Notes under the pieces: model-generated
Told to the model about the DNA's origin: nothing
What the model saw: the letters and a program-made list of their open reading frames with translations, nothing else
Databases searched by the model: none
Made by a program: the position numbers and the translations under genes
Shown: positions 8,258-16,140 of the stretch, in pieces
How positions within the stretch are numbered: position 1 is the stretch's first letter
Layout: each line of letters opens with the position of its first letter
Origin: Alphaproteobacteria bacterium
GTDB lineage: Bacteria; Myxococcota_A; UBA796; GCA-2862545
Assembly (NCBI GenBank): GCA_020632915.1
Contig: JACKEP010000006.1
Coordinates: forward strand, 62,001-126,000
DNA: 64,000 bases
Direction: 5' to 3'

Positions 8258-8965
8258 GTGCCACCCGGCGGAGGCGGGATCGGGCGGCCGAGCTGGCCCC
8301 AGGTGCGTGCGGCGCTGATCGCGCTGCACTGCGTGGCCATCATGGCGCTCGCGTTCCCGGCGCCCAGCGGCGGCATGAGCCGCAAGACCTGGGCGGACCC
8401 CACCGTGCAGGCCGAGCTGGAGGGCTGGCGGGAACGCCTGGGTGGGGTGGGGCTGGCGCTCGACAAGGACGCCTTCCAGGACGGCCTGTTCGACCTCGCC
8501 AGCGGCTACATGAAGGTGCGCGCGGCGATCCTCGCGCCGATGCGGCCCTACCACCTGTACTTCGGCACGTGGCAGAGCTGGCGCATGTTCATTGCGCCCC
8601 ACATGTACCCGTCGCGCCTGCACGTCGACGTCCACGACGCGGACGGCTGGCGCGAGGTGTACGCGGCGCGGTCGGACGAGGCGACGTGGCTGCGGCCGCT
8701 GTTCGACCACGACCGGATGCGGGCGGCCGTGTTCCGCTACGCGTGGCCCAACTTCACCGGCACCTACCGGGCGTTCTGCGCCTTCCTGGCGCGACGCGCG
8801 GCGGTCGACTTCCCCGAGGCCGACCAGATCCGCGTGCGGTTCCGCAAGGGGCGCACCCCCACGCCGGAGGAGGTGCGCGCGGGCGTGGAGGTGCCGTCGA
8901 CCTGGTCCAACGCCCGCATCCTCGACCTCGCGCCGCTGCGCGCGGCGGATGGGGAGGGGGCGTGA
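8258..8965 (+). CDS. Conserved-context protein encoded with an HTTM membrane protein
   Basis: 235 residues. One hydrophobic segment lies at about residues 15-36 (VRAALIALHCVAIMALAFPAP), followed by a soluble region rich in Trp, Tyr and Arg (YFGTWQSWRMFIAPHMYPSRLHV, TWLRPLFDHDRMR). I do not recognise a catalytic motif. The gene lies ten bases after the lipoprotein pair and its stop overlaps the GTG of the HTTM gene (GTGA), so it is very likely a partner subunit or cargo-processing partner of that membrane protein. Membrane-anchored partners of this size next to HTTM/VKGC-like proteins are common in myxobacteria; that is the only functional hint. Confidence 0.55.
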   Translation: MPPGGGGIGRPSWPQVRAALIALHCVAIMALAFPAPSGGMSRKTWADPTVQAELEGWRERLGGVGLALDKDAFQDGLFDLASGYMKVRAAILAPMRPYHLYFGTWQSWRMFIAPHMYPSRLHVDVHDADGWREVYAARSDEATWLRPLFDHDRMRAAVFRYAWPNFTGTYRAFCAFLARRAAVDFPEADQIRVRFRKGRTPTPEEVRAGVEVPSTWSNARILDLAPLRAADGEGA

Positions 8966-9948
8966 CCGTCTGGCAGCGGTGGGTGGCGTTCCTGTCGGCC
9001 ACCGAGGACGGCACGAGCCTGGCGATCGTCCGCCTCGTGGTCGGCTCGTGTGTGCTGCGCACGATGCTGTCGGTGTGGTGGGCCGGGATCTACACTGTGA
9101 TCTGGTACGACACCGCCCACGGCGGCTACCGCAGCTTCGGTGACGGCCCGTGGCAGTACGAGCTGCTCGGCGGCTACGCGCCGTGGCAGGTCGATCTGTA
9201 CTTCGGCGTCGCCCTCGTCGGCGGCGCGCTCGTCACGCTCGGCGTGGGCGGCCCCGTGGTGGCGCGCCTGCTGACGTTCGCCACGCTGCAAGGCTTCCAG
9301 GCGGTGTGCGACCTCAACGACCACGCGGGTGGCTCCTACGACGAGCTCGTGGCGAACTGCCTGTGGCTGCTCGTGCTCGCCGGACCGAGCCGGACGCTGT
9401 CGGTGCACACGTGGTGGACCACCGGACGCTGGAGCTCGACCGAGACGGTGATGTTCTGGCCGCGCTTCCTGTTCGTGTTCCAGGCTGTGGTCATGTACGC
9501 CACGACCGGCTGGCAGAAGCTGTCGGTGCACTGGGTGCCCGGCGGCGATCTCGCGGCGCTGTACTACATCCAGCAGCAGCCCACCTGGCAGCTGCGCGAC
9601 ATGAGCTGGCTGGCGTGGGTGTTCCCGCTCACGCAGCTGGCCACGGCCGTCTCGTGGTGGTGGGAGGTCACCGCGCCGGTGTGGCTGCTCGCCTTCCTCG
9701 CGTCCCGGGGCGGGGACGGCTGGCTGGCGCGCACGCTGCGTCGGTGGCGCGTGAACACGGTCTACCTGGTGGTCGGCCTGGTGTTCCACGTGCTCGTGGC
9801 GGCCACGATGGAGGTGGGGCCGTTCTCGTGGGCGAGCCTGGCGCTGTACGCGGCGTTCGTCGACCCGCGCACCTGGCGTCGATGGCTGCGCCTGGACGGC
9901 GGTCCGGTGGACAGCCGGCCGGCGGAAGGCGTGCCGACCGTCGGATAG
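8962..9948 (+). CDS. HTTM-domain (VKGC-like) integral membrane protein
   Basis: 328 residues with about eight hydrophobic helices. The opening TSLAIVRLVVGSCVLRTMLSVWW, the interior LNDHAGGSYDELVANCLWLLVLAG and the WPRFLFVFQAVVMYATTGWQKL segment are characteristic of HTTM proteins, the bacterial relatives of vitamin K-dependent gamma-glutamyl carboxylase. The paired helix with YATTGWQKLSVHWVPGG is the most conserved part of that group. Catalytic activity in bacterial members is mostly unproven, so I name only the family. The GTG start overlaps the stop of the preceding gene by four bases, implying a stoichiometric pair. The next gene starts 29 bases on. Confidence 0.8.
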   Translation: MTVWQRWVAFLSATEDGTSLAIVRLVVGSCVLRTMLSVWWAGIYTVIWYDTAHGGYRSFGDGPWQYELLGGYAPWQVDLYFGVALVGGALVTLGVGGPVVARLLTFATLQGFQAVCDLNDHAGGSYDELVANCLWLLVLAGPSRTLSVHTWWTTGRWSSTETVMFWPRFLFVFQAVVMYATTGWQKLSVHWVPGGDLAALYYIQQQPTWQLRDMSWLAWVFPLTQLATAVSWWWEVTAPVWLLAFLASRGGDGWLARTLRRWRVNTVYLVVGLVFHVLVAATMEVGPFSWASLALYAAFVDPRTWRRWLRLDGGPVDSRPAEGVPTVG

Positions 9949-9977
9949 CGCCGGGGATCCCGAGCGAGGGTCCCCAC

Positions 9978-10370
9978 GTGTCGGTCGCGTCCGGCGAGGC
10001 CGTCCATCCCTGCCTGTCCTGCGGTGCGTGCTGCGCGTCGTACCGCGCCAGCTTCTACTGGGGAGAGTGCGTGTCGGCGGGGGGCACGGTGCCCGACGCG
10101 CTCACGGTGCAGATCGCCCCGTTCCGGGTCGCGATGCAGGGCACCGACACGTCGCCGCCGCGGTGCGTGGCGCTCGACGGGGTGATCGGTCAGGCGGTGC
10201 GGTGCAGCATCCACCCGCAGCGCGCGTCGGTGTGCCGCGAGTACCCCGCGTCCTACGAGGACGGCACCCCCCACGACCGCTGCGACGCCGCCCGCGCCCG
10301 GTTCGGGCTGCCCGCGCTGACGCCCGACGACTGGACGGCGTTCCACGGTCCGGCGCCCCGCGCGGCCTGA
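9978..10370 (+). CDS. YkgJ-type cysteine-cluster (zinc/iron-chelating) protein
   Basis: 130 residues. The N-terminal CLSCGACC (residues about 12-19) and the later CSIHPQRASVCREYP with a nearby HDRCDAAR give the eight-cysteine pattern of the YkgJ / putative Fe-S or zinc chelating family. The C-terminal GLPALTPDDW is also typical of short members. The GTG at 9978 is the first usable start after the HTTM stop. The role of the family is not established; it may be a metal-binding accessory protein. Confidence 0.75.
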   Translation: MSVASGEAVHPCLSCGACCASYRASFYWGECVSAGGTVPDALTVQIAPFRVAMQGTDTSPPRCVALDGVIGQAVRCSIHPQRASVCREYPASYEDGTPHDRCDAARARFGLPALTPDDWTAFHGPAPRAA

Positions 10371-10425
10371 GGCCTGCCGACGCGCGCCGACCGTCGCGTT
10401 AGCGCGGTGTCGCAGCGGGAGTCGG

Positions 10426-12417
10426 ATGGCGCGAGGTCGGTGGATCGCAGGCACGCTGGCCCTCGTCGGGGCCCTCGCCGGCGTGGGCCTGGCCTGGTGG
10501 TCCAGCTCCGACACGCCGAACCGGTGCGGCACGCGCTTTCGCCGGGGCCTCGAGCCGCTGGCGCTGCGGGTGCCGGCGGAGGGGGACGTCGTCGCCATGG
10601 GCTGGACCCAGGTGGTCGCCGACGTGCCCTGGGGCCACACGTTCCGCCCGAGTGCTGCCGTGCTGTGCCTCGACGGTCGCGAGGTGCCCGCCGTGATCGG
10701 CGGTGGCAGCTTCAACACCGACCGGGGCGAGGCCATCGTCCGCACCCACCTCGACCTCACCCAGGTCGACGACGGCGCCCACGAGGTGGTGCTGCTGGTG
10801 CAGGACGAGGAGGGCACCCGGTACGAGGCCAGCGGCAGCTTCCAGGTCGAGCGACCGGCGGGGCGGGTCGATGTGCACGTGGTCGACGGCGACGGGCGGC
10901 CGACGTCGGCGCGGCTCGTGGTGGCCGATCCGGAGGGGCTCGTCGTGCTCGGCCGGCCCGCGGGCATGGCCTACAAGGGCCGCGACAAGGAGCTGTCGGC
11001 GAGCTTCGCGATCGGTGGCCAGGGCACACTGTTCCTCGAACCCGGGCGCTACCGCGTGCTCGCGGTCCGGTCGCTGTTCGACGACGTCCCGTTCCAGGTG
11101 GTCACCATCCCGGGCGACACCCGCGTGGAGCTGACCGTGCCGGCGGCGGTCGACAAGGGCGATCGCCTGCTCGCGGACCTGCACGTGCACACGCAGGCCA
11201 GCTACGACGCCCAGGTCCCCGATGAGCTGCGCTACGCGAGCCTCGTGGCCGCCGGCCTCGACGTGGCGGTCATCACCGACCACAACCGCATCACCAACCC
11301 CAAGCCCTACCTCGACGCGCTCGAGCTGGAGGCGCCCGGTCACGGGACGGTGGGGCTCCCCGGGATCGAGTCCGACATGCGGGGGCGCAGCGCAGGCCGC
11401 CCCAACCGGGACGACTACGGCCACTTCAACGCGTTCCCGCTGCGCGACGAGCGCGCGGCGCCGATCCCGTCCACCCACCAGCAGCCGCTGGGCCGCCACC
11501 TCGACGCGTGGCGCGACCGGCAGGCGCTTGCGCCGTTCCTCGGCGAGCTCGACCAGGTGCTGCTCGAGCTCAACCACCCGCGCGGCATCCAGTTCAAGCC
11601 GGACGAGGCGCCCTCGCTGTCGGCGTGGCCCTTGTTCAACCGCTTCGACTACGACCCGTCGATCCCCGTGGGGCAGGGGCCCAACGGCTGGATGCTGACC
11701 CCGGTGCCCGGCACCGGCACCACCGTGCTCGACTGGGACGCGCTGGAGATCGTCAACCGGTTCAGCGTCCCGCTGTGGCGCCAGGTCCGCACCGACTGGT
11801 TCGCGTTGCTCGACCAGGGCGTGCGGATGACGGGCACCGGCAACTCCGACAGCCACGCGCTGCAGGTGGAGGTGGCGGGCATGACGGTCAACGTCGTCGA
11901 CACGCCGCCGCCGGGGCCGTCCGGACACCTCGACGTCGCCGGCTTCATCGGTGCCCTGCGCCACGGGGGCGTCACGGTGTCCACGGGGCCGCTGGTCGAC
12001 CTGACCGTCGGCGACGGCCGCCCTGGCGACGAGATCACCGGCACGGGCCTGACGGCGACCGTGCGCGTCCAGGCGGCGGGGTGGGTGCCGGTGCCCGAGG
12101 TGCGCCTGGTGGTGGACGGGGTGGTGGTGCAGCGCGAGGCGCTGCCGCGGCGCCGTGGCGACGAGGCTCTCGACGTCACGCTGACGTGGCCCGTGCCGCT
12201 GGAGGCCGACGGCTGGGTCCTCGCCGAGGCCGGCATCCCCGAAGCCGGCCCTGCGCCCGCCCCCGGCGGCCGCTACGCGCTCGTGGCGCCCGGATACGCG
12301 CCGATCGGGTTCACCAACCCCGTGTTCGTCGACGTCGACGGGGATGGCTGGGTGCCCCCGGGGCTGCCGGGCGCACCGGACGAGGGCGCGTCGCGCCGCA
12401 CCCGCGGTCGGCGGTAG
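10426..12417 (+). CDS. CehA/McbA-type PHP metallohydrolase, membrane-anchored
   Basis: 663 residues. An N-terminal hydrophobic helix (residues 6-25) is followed by an extracytoplasmic beta region (about 30-240) and then a PHP-fold domain starting near residue 248. The PHP metal motifs are LLADLHVHTQAS (first His pair), AVITDHNRI near 283, and the later ELNHPRG and GTGNSDSHAL stretches carrying further ligands. A C-terminal beta region follows (VSTGPLVDLTVG, LRLVVDGVV type). This architecture matches the CehA/McbA metallohydrolases, which hydrolyse phosphoesters or carbamates; the real substrate here is unknown. The start ATG follows GGGAGTCGG. A GTTAG element at 10398 is a candidate -10. The protein ends 28 bases before the convergent DAHP synthase gene. 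Confidence 0.8.
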   Translation: MARGRWIAGTLALVGALAGVGLAWWSSSDTPNRCGTRFRRGLEPLALRVPAEGDVVAMGWTQVVADVPWGHTFRPSAAVLCLDGREVPAVIGGGSFNTDRGEAIVRTHLDLTQVDDGAHEVVLLVQDEEGTRYEASGSFQVERPAGRVDVHVVDGDGRPTSARLVVADPEGLVVLGRPAGMAYKGRDKELSASFAIGGQGTLFLEPGRYRVLAVRSLFDDVPFQVVTIPGDTRVELTVPAAVDKGDRLLADLHVHTQASYDAQVPDELRYASLVAAGLDVAVITDHNRITNPKPYLDALELEAPGHGTVGLPGIESDMRGRSAGRPNRDDYGHFNAFPLRDERAAPIPSTHQQPLGRHLDAWRDRQALAPFLGELDQVLLELNHPRGIQFKPDEAPSLSAWPLFNRFDYDPSIPVGQGPNGWMLTPVPGTGTTVLDWDALEIVNRFSVPLWRQVRTDWFALLDQGVRMTGTGNSDSHALQVEVAGMTVNVVDTPPPGPSGHLDVAGFIGALRHGGVTVSTGPLVDLTVGDGRPGDEITGTGLTATVRVQAAGWVPVPEVRLVVDGVVVQREALPRRRGDEALDVTLTWPVPLEADGWVLAEAGIPEAGPAPAPGGRYALVAPGYAPIGFTNPVFVDVDGDGWVPPGLPGAPDEGASRRTRGRR

Positions 12418-12444
12418 CGCGACACCGGCGGCATCGCGCGGCGG

Positions 12445-13818
12445 TCAGCTCGCCTCGGCCGCCCGCTGCTGCTCCCGCTGGCCGGCGAGGTGCTCGGCGA
12501 TCAGGAACGCCAGCTCCAGCGCCTGGGCGGCGTTGAGCCGCGGGTCACAGTGGGTGTGGTAGCGGTCGGACAGCATGTGCTCGTCGATCGCCTGGGCCCC
12601 GCCGAGGCACTCGGTGACGTCCTGGCCGGTGAGCTCGAAGTGCACGCCGCCGGCCTGGGAGCCCTCGGAGGCGTGCACGGCGAACGTGGCCTGGACCTCG
12701 GCGACGACGCGCTGGAAGTCGCGCGTCTTGAAGCCGCTGGCCGTCTTGTGGGTGTTGCCGTGCATCGGGTCGCAGAGCCACACGACGTCGCGTCCCGCGC
12801 GCCGGACGGCCCGGACGAGGGGGGGCAGGTACGTGGCGACGCGGTCGGCGCCCATGCGGGAGATCAGCGTGATGCGGCCGGGCTCGCGGGCGGGGTCGAG
12901 CGTGTCGAGGAGCCGCAGCAGCTCGTCGGCCTGGAGCGACGGCCCACACTTGAGGCCGATGGGGTTGCCGACGCCGGACAGGAAGTCGACGTGGGCGCCG
13001 TCGAGCTGACGGGTGCGGTCGCCGATCCAGAGGAAGTGGGCCGAGCAGTCGTACCAGGTGTCGGTGAGGGAGTCGACGCGGGTGAGCGCCTGCTCGTAGG
13101 GCAGGTGCAGCGCCTCGTGGGACGTGTAGAACTCGGTCTCGCGCAGCTGGGGGACCGTCTCGCCGGTGAGGCCGACGGCGGCCATGAACCGCAGCGCGGC
13201 GTCGAGGCGGTCGGCGAGATCGTTGTAGCGGCTGCCCAGGTGGTCGTTGACGAACGCCAGGTTCCACTTGTGGACCTTGTGCAGGTCGGCGTAGCCGCCC
13301 TGGGCGAAGGCGCGCAGCAGGTTGAGCGTGGCGGCGGACTGGTGGTAGGCGGCGACGAGCCGCTCGGGGTCGGGGATGCGCGAGGCGGCGTCGAACTCGA
13401 TGCCGTTGACGATGTCGCCCCGGTAGGACGGCAAGGTCACGCCCTCCCGCGTCTCCGTGGCGTCGGAGCGCGGCTTGGCGAACTGGCCGGCCATGCGGCC
13501 GATCTTGATCACCGGGCAGCTGGCGCCGAACGACATGACCACGGCCATCTGCAGCAGCACGCGGAAGGTGTCGCGGATGGTGTCGGGGTGGAACTCGGCG
13601 AACGACTCGGCGCAGTCGCCGCCCTGCAGCACGAAGGCCTCGCCGCGCGCGGCGCGGGCGAGCTGGGCCTTGAGGCGACGGGCCTCGCCGGCGAACACGA
13701 GCGGCGGGAAGCGGCGCAGCCGCTGCTCGACGGCGTCGAGCCGGTCGGGGTCGGGGTAGTCGGGCTGCTGGTGGGCGACCAGCGTGCGCCAGCGATCGGG
13801 CGTCCAGGCGCGGCTCAT
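12445..13818 (-). CDS. Class II (plant-type) 3-deoxy-7-phosphoheptulonate synthase
   Basis: 457 residues, the usual length of the class II DAHP synthases. It condenses phosphoenolpyruvate and erythrose 4-phosphate, the first step of the shikimate pathway. Signature stretches are FVLQGGDCAESF, IGRMAGQFAKPRS, LHLPYEQALTRVD, HFLWIGDRTRQ and the metal-binding WLCDPMHGNT; VHFELTGQDVTECLGG closes the barrel. The start ATG at 13818 follows GAGGTCCCC; the frame continues upstream only as noise. No other aro genes lie nearby. A 29-base imperfect inverted repeat (13854-13882) sits 36 bases ahead of the start and could act as a leader element or as the end of the kinase transcript. Confidence 0.95.
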   Translation of the reverse strand: MSRAWTPDRWRTLVAHQQPDYPDPDRLDAVEQRLRRFPPLVFAGEARRLKAQLARAARGEAFVLQGGDCAESFAEFHPDTIRDTFRVLLQMAVVMSFGASCPVIKIGRMAGQFAKPRSDATETREGVTLPSYRGDIVNGIEFDAASRIPDPERLVAAYHQSAATLNLLRAFAQGGYADLHKVHKWNLAFVNDHLGSRYNDLADRLDAALRFMAAVGLTGETVPQLRETEFYTSHEALHLPYEQALTRVDSLTDTWYDCSAHFLWIGDRTRQLDGAHVDFLSGVGNPIGLKCGPSLQADELLRLLDTLDPAREPGRITLISRMGADRVATYLPPLVRAVRRAGRDVVWLCDPMHGNTHKTASGFKTRDFQRVVAEVQATFAVHASEGSQAGGVHFELTGQDVTECLGGAQAIDEHMLSDRYHTHCDPRLNAAQALELAFLIAEHLAGQREQQRAAEAS

Positions 13819-13853
13819 GGGGACCTCGTGGCTGGAGCCTCGTCGTATATGAC

Positions 13854-13882
13854 GTGCACCCCGGGTGGCCCACCGGGTGCAC
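13854..13882 (-). promoter_or_regulatory. Inverted repeat in the leader of the DAHP synthase gene
   Basis: Arms GTGCACCC (13854-13861) and GGGTGCAC (13875-13882) are perfect complements. Inner arms GGTGG and CCACC extend the stem past a two-base bulge. A TATACG-like hexamer follows on the minus strand near 13845 and could be a -10 element. The repeat could be an operator, an attenuator or a terminator of the kinase transcript; the sequence alone does not decide. Confidence 0.3.
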
Positions 13883-13911
13883 CGGCCGGTGGCGCCGCGC
13901 ACGGCGCGGGC

Positions 13912-13956
13912 ACGGTCACGGGCGCAACGACGGGAGCGCGGGCCGCCCGTGACCGT
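13912..13956 (-). terminator. Strong hairpin just after the Ser/Thr kinase gene
   Basis: A perfect 13-bp stem (13912-13924 ACGGTCACGGGCG with 13944-13956) and a 19-base loop begin ten bases downstream of the kinase stop at 13967. The position and stem strength suit a transcription terminator. No T-run follows on the minus strand, so it would be a hairpin-only terminator, which is usual in this composition. Confidence 0.45.
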
Positions 13957-13966
13957 TCGCCACCCG

Positions 13967-16027
13967 TCACCCGCCCGACAGCGCCTGGGCCTCCAGCGAC
14001 CGCACGCGCGCGCTCACCTCGCGGGCGCGTGCCGGGCTGCCGTCGCCGTAGACGCGGTACCAGTGCAGCGCCTTGCGGATCTCGCCCTGGGCCTCGTAGG
14101 TCAGGGCGATGTTGAAGGCCGTGGCGGGGTGGGGGAGCAGGTCCTGCGCGGTGAAGAAGCTGCCGCGCGCCTGGGCCCACGCGCCGTTGCGGGCCGCCGT
14201 CAGGCCCGCGTTGTAGGCCTGGAACGCGTCGGCGCGCTGCTCGGCCCACGAGCCGTCGGTGGGGGGCGGCTTGAGCGTCGACGGTCCTGGAGGCGGCAGC
14301 GGCGCGGGCGGCTCCGACGGCTCCGACGACGCGGTGGACCCCGACCCGGACGAGGACGTGCCCGTCGGCACGATCACCTTGGCCTTGGGTGCGGGGGTGT
14401 TCACCGCGACGGGCGCGGGCTCGGCCGCCTTGGGCTTGGGCGGGGGGGCCGCCTTGGGCGGTGGCACGGGCTCCACCTTCGGGGGCGGTGCGGGCGCGGG
14501 CTTGGGTGCCGGGGGCGGCTCTGCCTGGGGCGGCGGCGCCGCGGGCGGCGCGACGGCCGCGGGCTCGGGCGGCGTCGGTGGGGTGGCTTCGGCCTCGACG
14601 GCGGCGGGCGGCGGGGCCGATGCCGGCGGCGGCGTGGGGCGCGCGGGCGGCGTGGGTGCAGGCGGCTTCGGGGGTGGGGTCGCCGCGGACGCGACGGGCC
14701 CGCGCTCGCTGCCGGAGGTCACCATGCCCGCAGCCCCGCGGCCCGCGACCACGCCGGCGCCGATGAGCCCGACGGCGAGCGCGGCGATGAGCGCCACGCT
14801 GGGGCGCGGCCGATCGGCCGTGGTTGCCGGGGGGGGCGGCGGGGGCGCCGCGGGAGGATCCTTCGCGGCCGCCTGCGCCTTCGGTGCTGCCGCCTTGCCC
14901 TTGCCCTTGCCCTTGCCCTTGGCTGCGGCGGCGCCCGGCGCGACCGGCGGCGCAGCGCGCACGGCGGCCAGGGCCTCGGACGGCTCGCCGTCGTCGATCT
15001 CGTTCGACTCCGTGGGCGCATCGGCGGGCGTGAGCGTGGTGCCCCGGAGGTAGTCCTCGGGGCTGACGCCCACGAGCGGGGCCAGCGTGGCGACCAGCAT
15101 CGCCATGTCGGGGAAGCGGTCCTTCGGCTGCTTGGCGAGGCAGCGGGCGACGATCGCGTCGAGGCCGTCGGGCACGACGACGTCGGGGTACGCCCCGGCG
15201 ACGTGGTCGGACAGCGACGGCACCGCCTCGTTGAGGTGCAGGAGCAGCGTGGCCTGCGGGGAGTCGCCGTGGAAGGGGTAGCGGCCGCTGATGCAGCGGT
15301 GGAGCAGCACGCCGATGGCGTAGACGTCGGAGCGCGCGTCGCCGTCCCAGCCCTTGACCTGCTCGGGCGCCATGCAGTGGGGCGAGCCCTGGATGGTCTC
15401 CTCGGCGTCCGCGGCGTCGCCCTTGCCCTTGTGCTTGCCCTTCCCCTTGGCCTTGCTGCGCTTCGGCGTGTCGCCACCGCCCACCTTGGCCAGGCCGAAG
15501 TCGACGACGGTGACCTGGTCGGTGCCGTCGGCGCCGGTCTGCACGATCAGGTTGGACGGCTTGAGGTCGCGGTGGACCACGCCGCGCTGGTGGGCGTACT
15601 GCAGGGCGCCGCACACCTGCAGCATGAGCAGGATCGCGCGGCGCGGGGGCAGGGGACCGTCGCGCAGCAGGTCGGACAGCCGCTTGCCTTCGATGTAGTC
15701 CATGGCGAGGAAGCAGCGGCCGTCGTCGGTCTGCCCGAAGTCGTGCACGGCGACGATGTGGGGGTGCGACAGGGCCGCGAGCGCGCGGGCCTCGTCGCGG
15801 AACCGCTCCTCGAACGCGGCCGTGCTGGCCGGGGGCTCGGGGGGGCGCAGGATCTTCAGGGCCACGGGACGCCCCAGATCGACCTGCTCGGCCTTGAACA
15901 CCGACGCCATGCCCCCACGGGCGATCAGGCGGTCGACGACGTAGCGGCCCGCGACGCGCTCGGGCTCTCCGGACCCCGCGTCGCGCTTCTTGCCCAGGGC
16001 GGGGTCGGTCGCTTCCTCTTCGCTCAC
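13967..16027 (-). CDS. Eukaryote-like Ser/Thr protein kinase with Pro-rich tail and TPR-like end
   Basis: 686 residues. The kinase domain (about 25-310) has a glycine loop ARGGMASVF, VALKIL with the ATP-binding Lys, VVHRDLKPSNL as catalytic loop and VVDFGLAK as metal-binding loop, then SPHCMAPEQ and DVYAIGVLLHRC, so it should be active. Between DFG (about residue 175) and APE (about 218) lies a Lys/Gly-rich insertion (KRSKAKGKGKHKGKGD). A second KG tract precedes a long Pro/Ala region, a single transmembrane helix (LIAALAVGLIGAGVVAG) and a further Pro-rich stretch. The end holds TPR-like helices (AYNAGLTAARNGAWAQAR, ATAFNIALTYEAQG). The GTG at 16027 is chosen because AGGAGGG precedes it; upstream codons are noise. 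It is divergent from the RNA methyltransferase gene. Confidence 0.9.
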   Translation of the reverse strand: MSEEEATDPALGKKRDAGSGEPERVAGRYVVDRLIARGGMASVFKAEQVDLGRPVALKILRPPEPPASTAAFEERFRDEARALAALSHPHIVAVHDFGQTDDGRCFLAMDYIEGKRLSDLLRDGPLPPRRAILLMLQVCGALQYAHQRGVVHRDLKPSNLIVQTGADGTDQVTVVDFGLAKVGGGDTPKRSKAKGKGKHKGKGDAADAEETIQGSPHCMAPEQVKGWDGDARSDVYAIGVLLHRCISGRYPFHGDSPQATLLLHLNEAVPSLSDHVAGAYPDVVVPDGLDAIVARCLAKQPKDRFPDMAMLVATLAPLVGVSPEDYLRGTTLTPADAPTESNEIDDGEPSEALAAVRAAPPVAPGAAAAKGKGKGKGKAAAPKAQAAAKDPPAAPPPPPPATTADRPRPSVALIAALAVGLIGAGVVAGRGAAGMVTSGSERGPVASAATPPPKPPAPTPPARPTPPPASAPPPAAVEAEATPPTPPEPAAVAPPAAPPPQAEPPPAPKPAPAPPPKVEPVPPPKAAPPPKPKAAEPAPVAVNTPAPKAKVIVPTGTSSSGSGSTASSEPSEPPAPLPPPGPSTLKPPPTDGSWAEQRADAFQAYNAGLTAARNGAWAQARGSFFTAQDLLPHPATAFNIALTYEAQGEIRKALHWYRVYGDGSPARAREVSARVRSLEAQALSGG
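14894..14923. repeat. CTTGCC hexanucleotide tandem repeat inside the kinase gene
   Basis: Four perfect copies of CTTGCC (14894-14917) plus one imperfect copy encode a Lys-Gly run on the minus strand. A second, degraded array of the same hexamer lies at about 15420-15455 inside the activation-loop insertion. Tandem repeats of this length are prone to slippage in steps of two residues without breaking the frame. Confidence 0.7.
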
Positions 16028-16140
16028 CTGCGTCCCTCCTGGCTCGCGGGTGCAGCGTATCCCGGATGATTGCGGTCGTGGCGTCGATGCGACGCGGCTG
16101 CGACGCGTCGACCCGGGTAGGAGGGCGCCGGAGGCGCCTC

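Noticed and set aside
14894..14923. Short tandem repeats considered as a CRISPR or regulatory array
   Set aside because: Six-base units without spacers, in frame inside the kinase gene and encoding Lys-Gly.
13865..16069. A 734-codon open frame on + opposite the Ser/Thr kinase
   Set aside because: It is Gly/Arg-rich, has no ribosome site or domain, and is the complement of a gene with complete kinase motifs. Long antisense frames are expected at this base composition.
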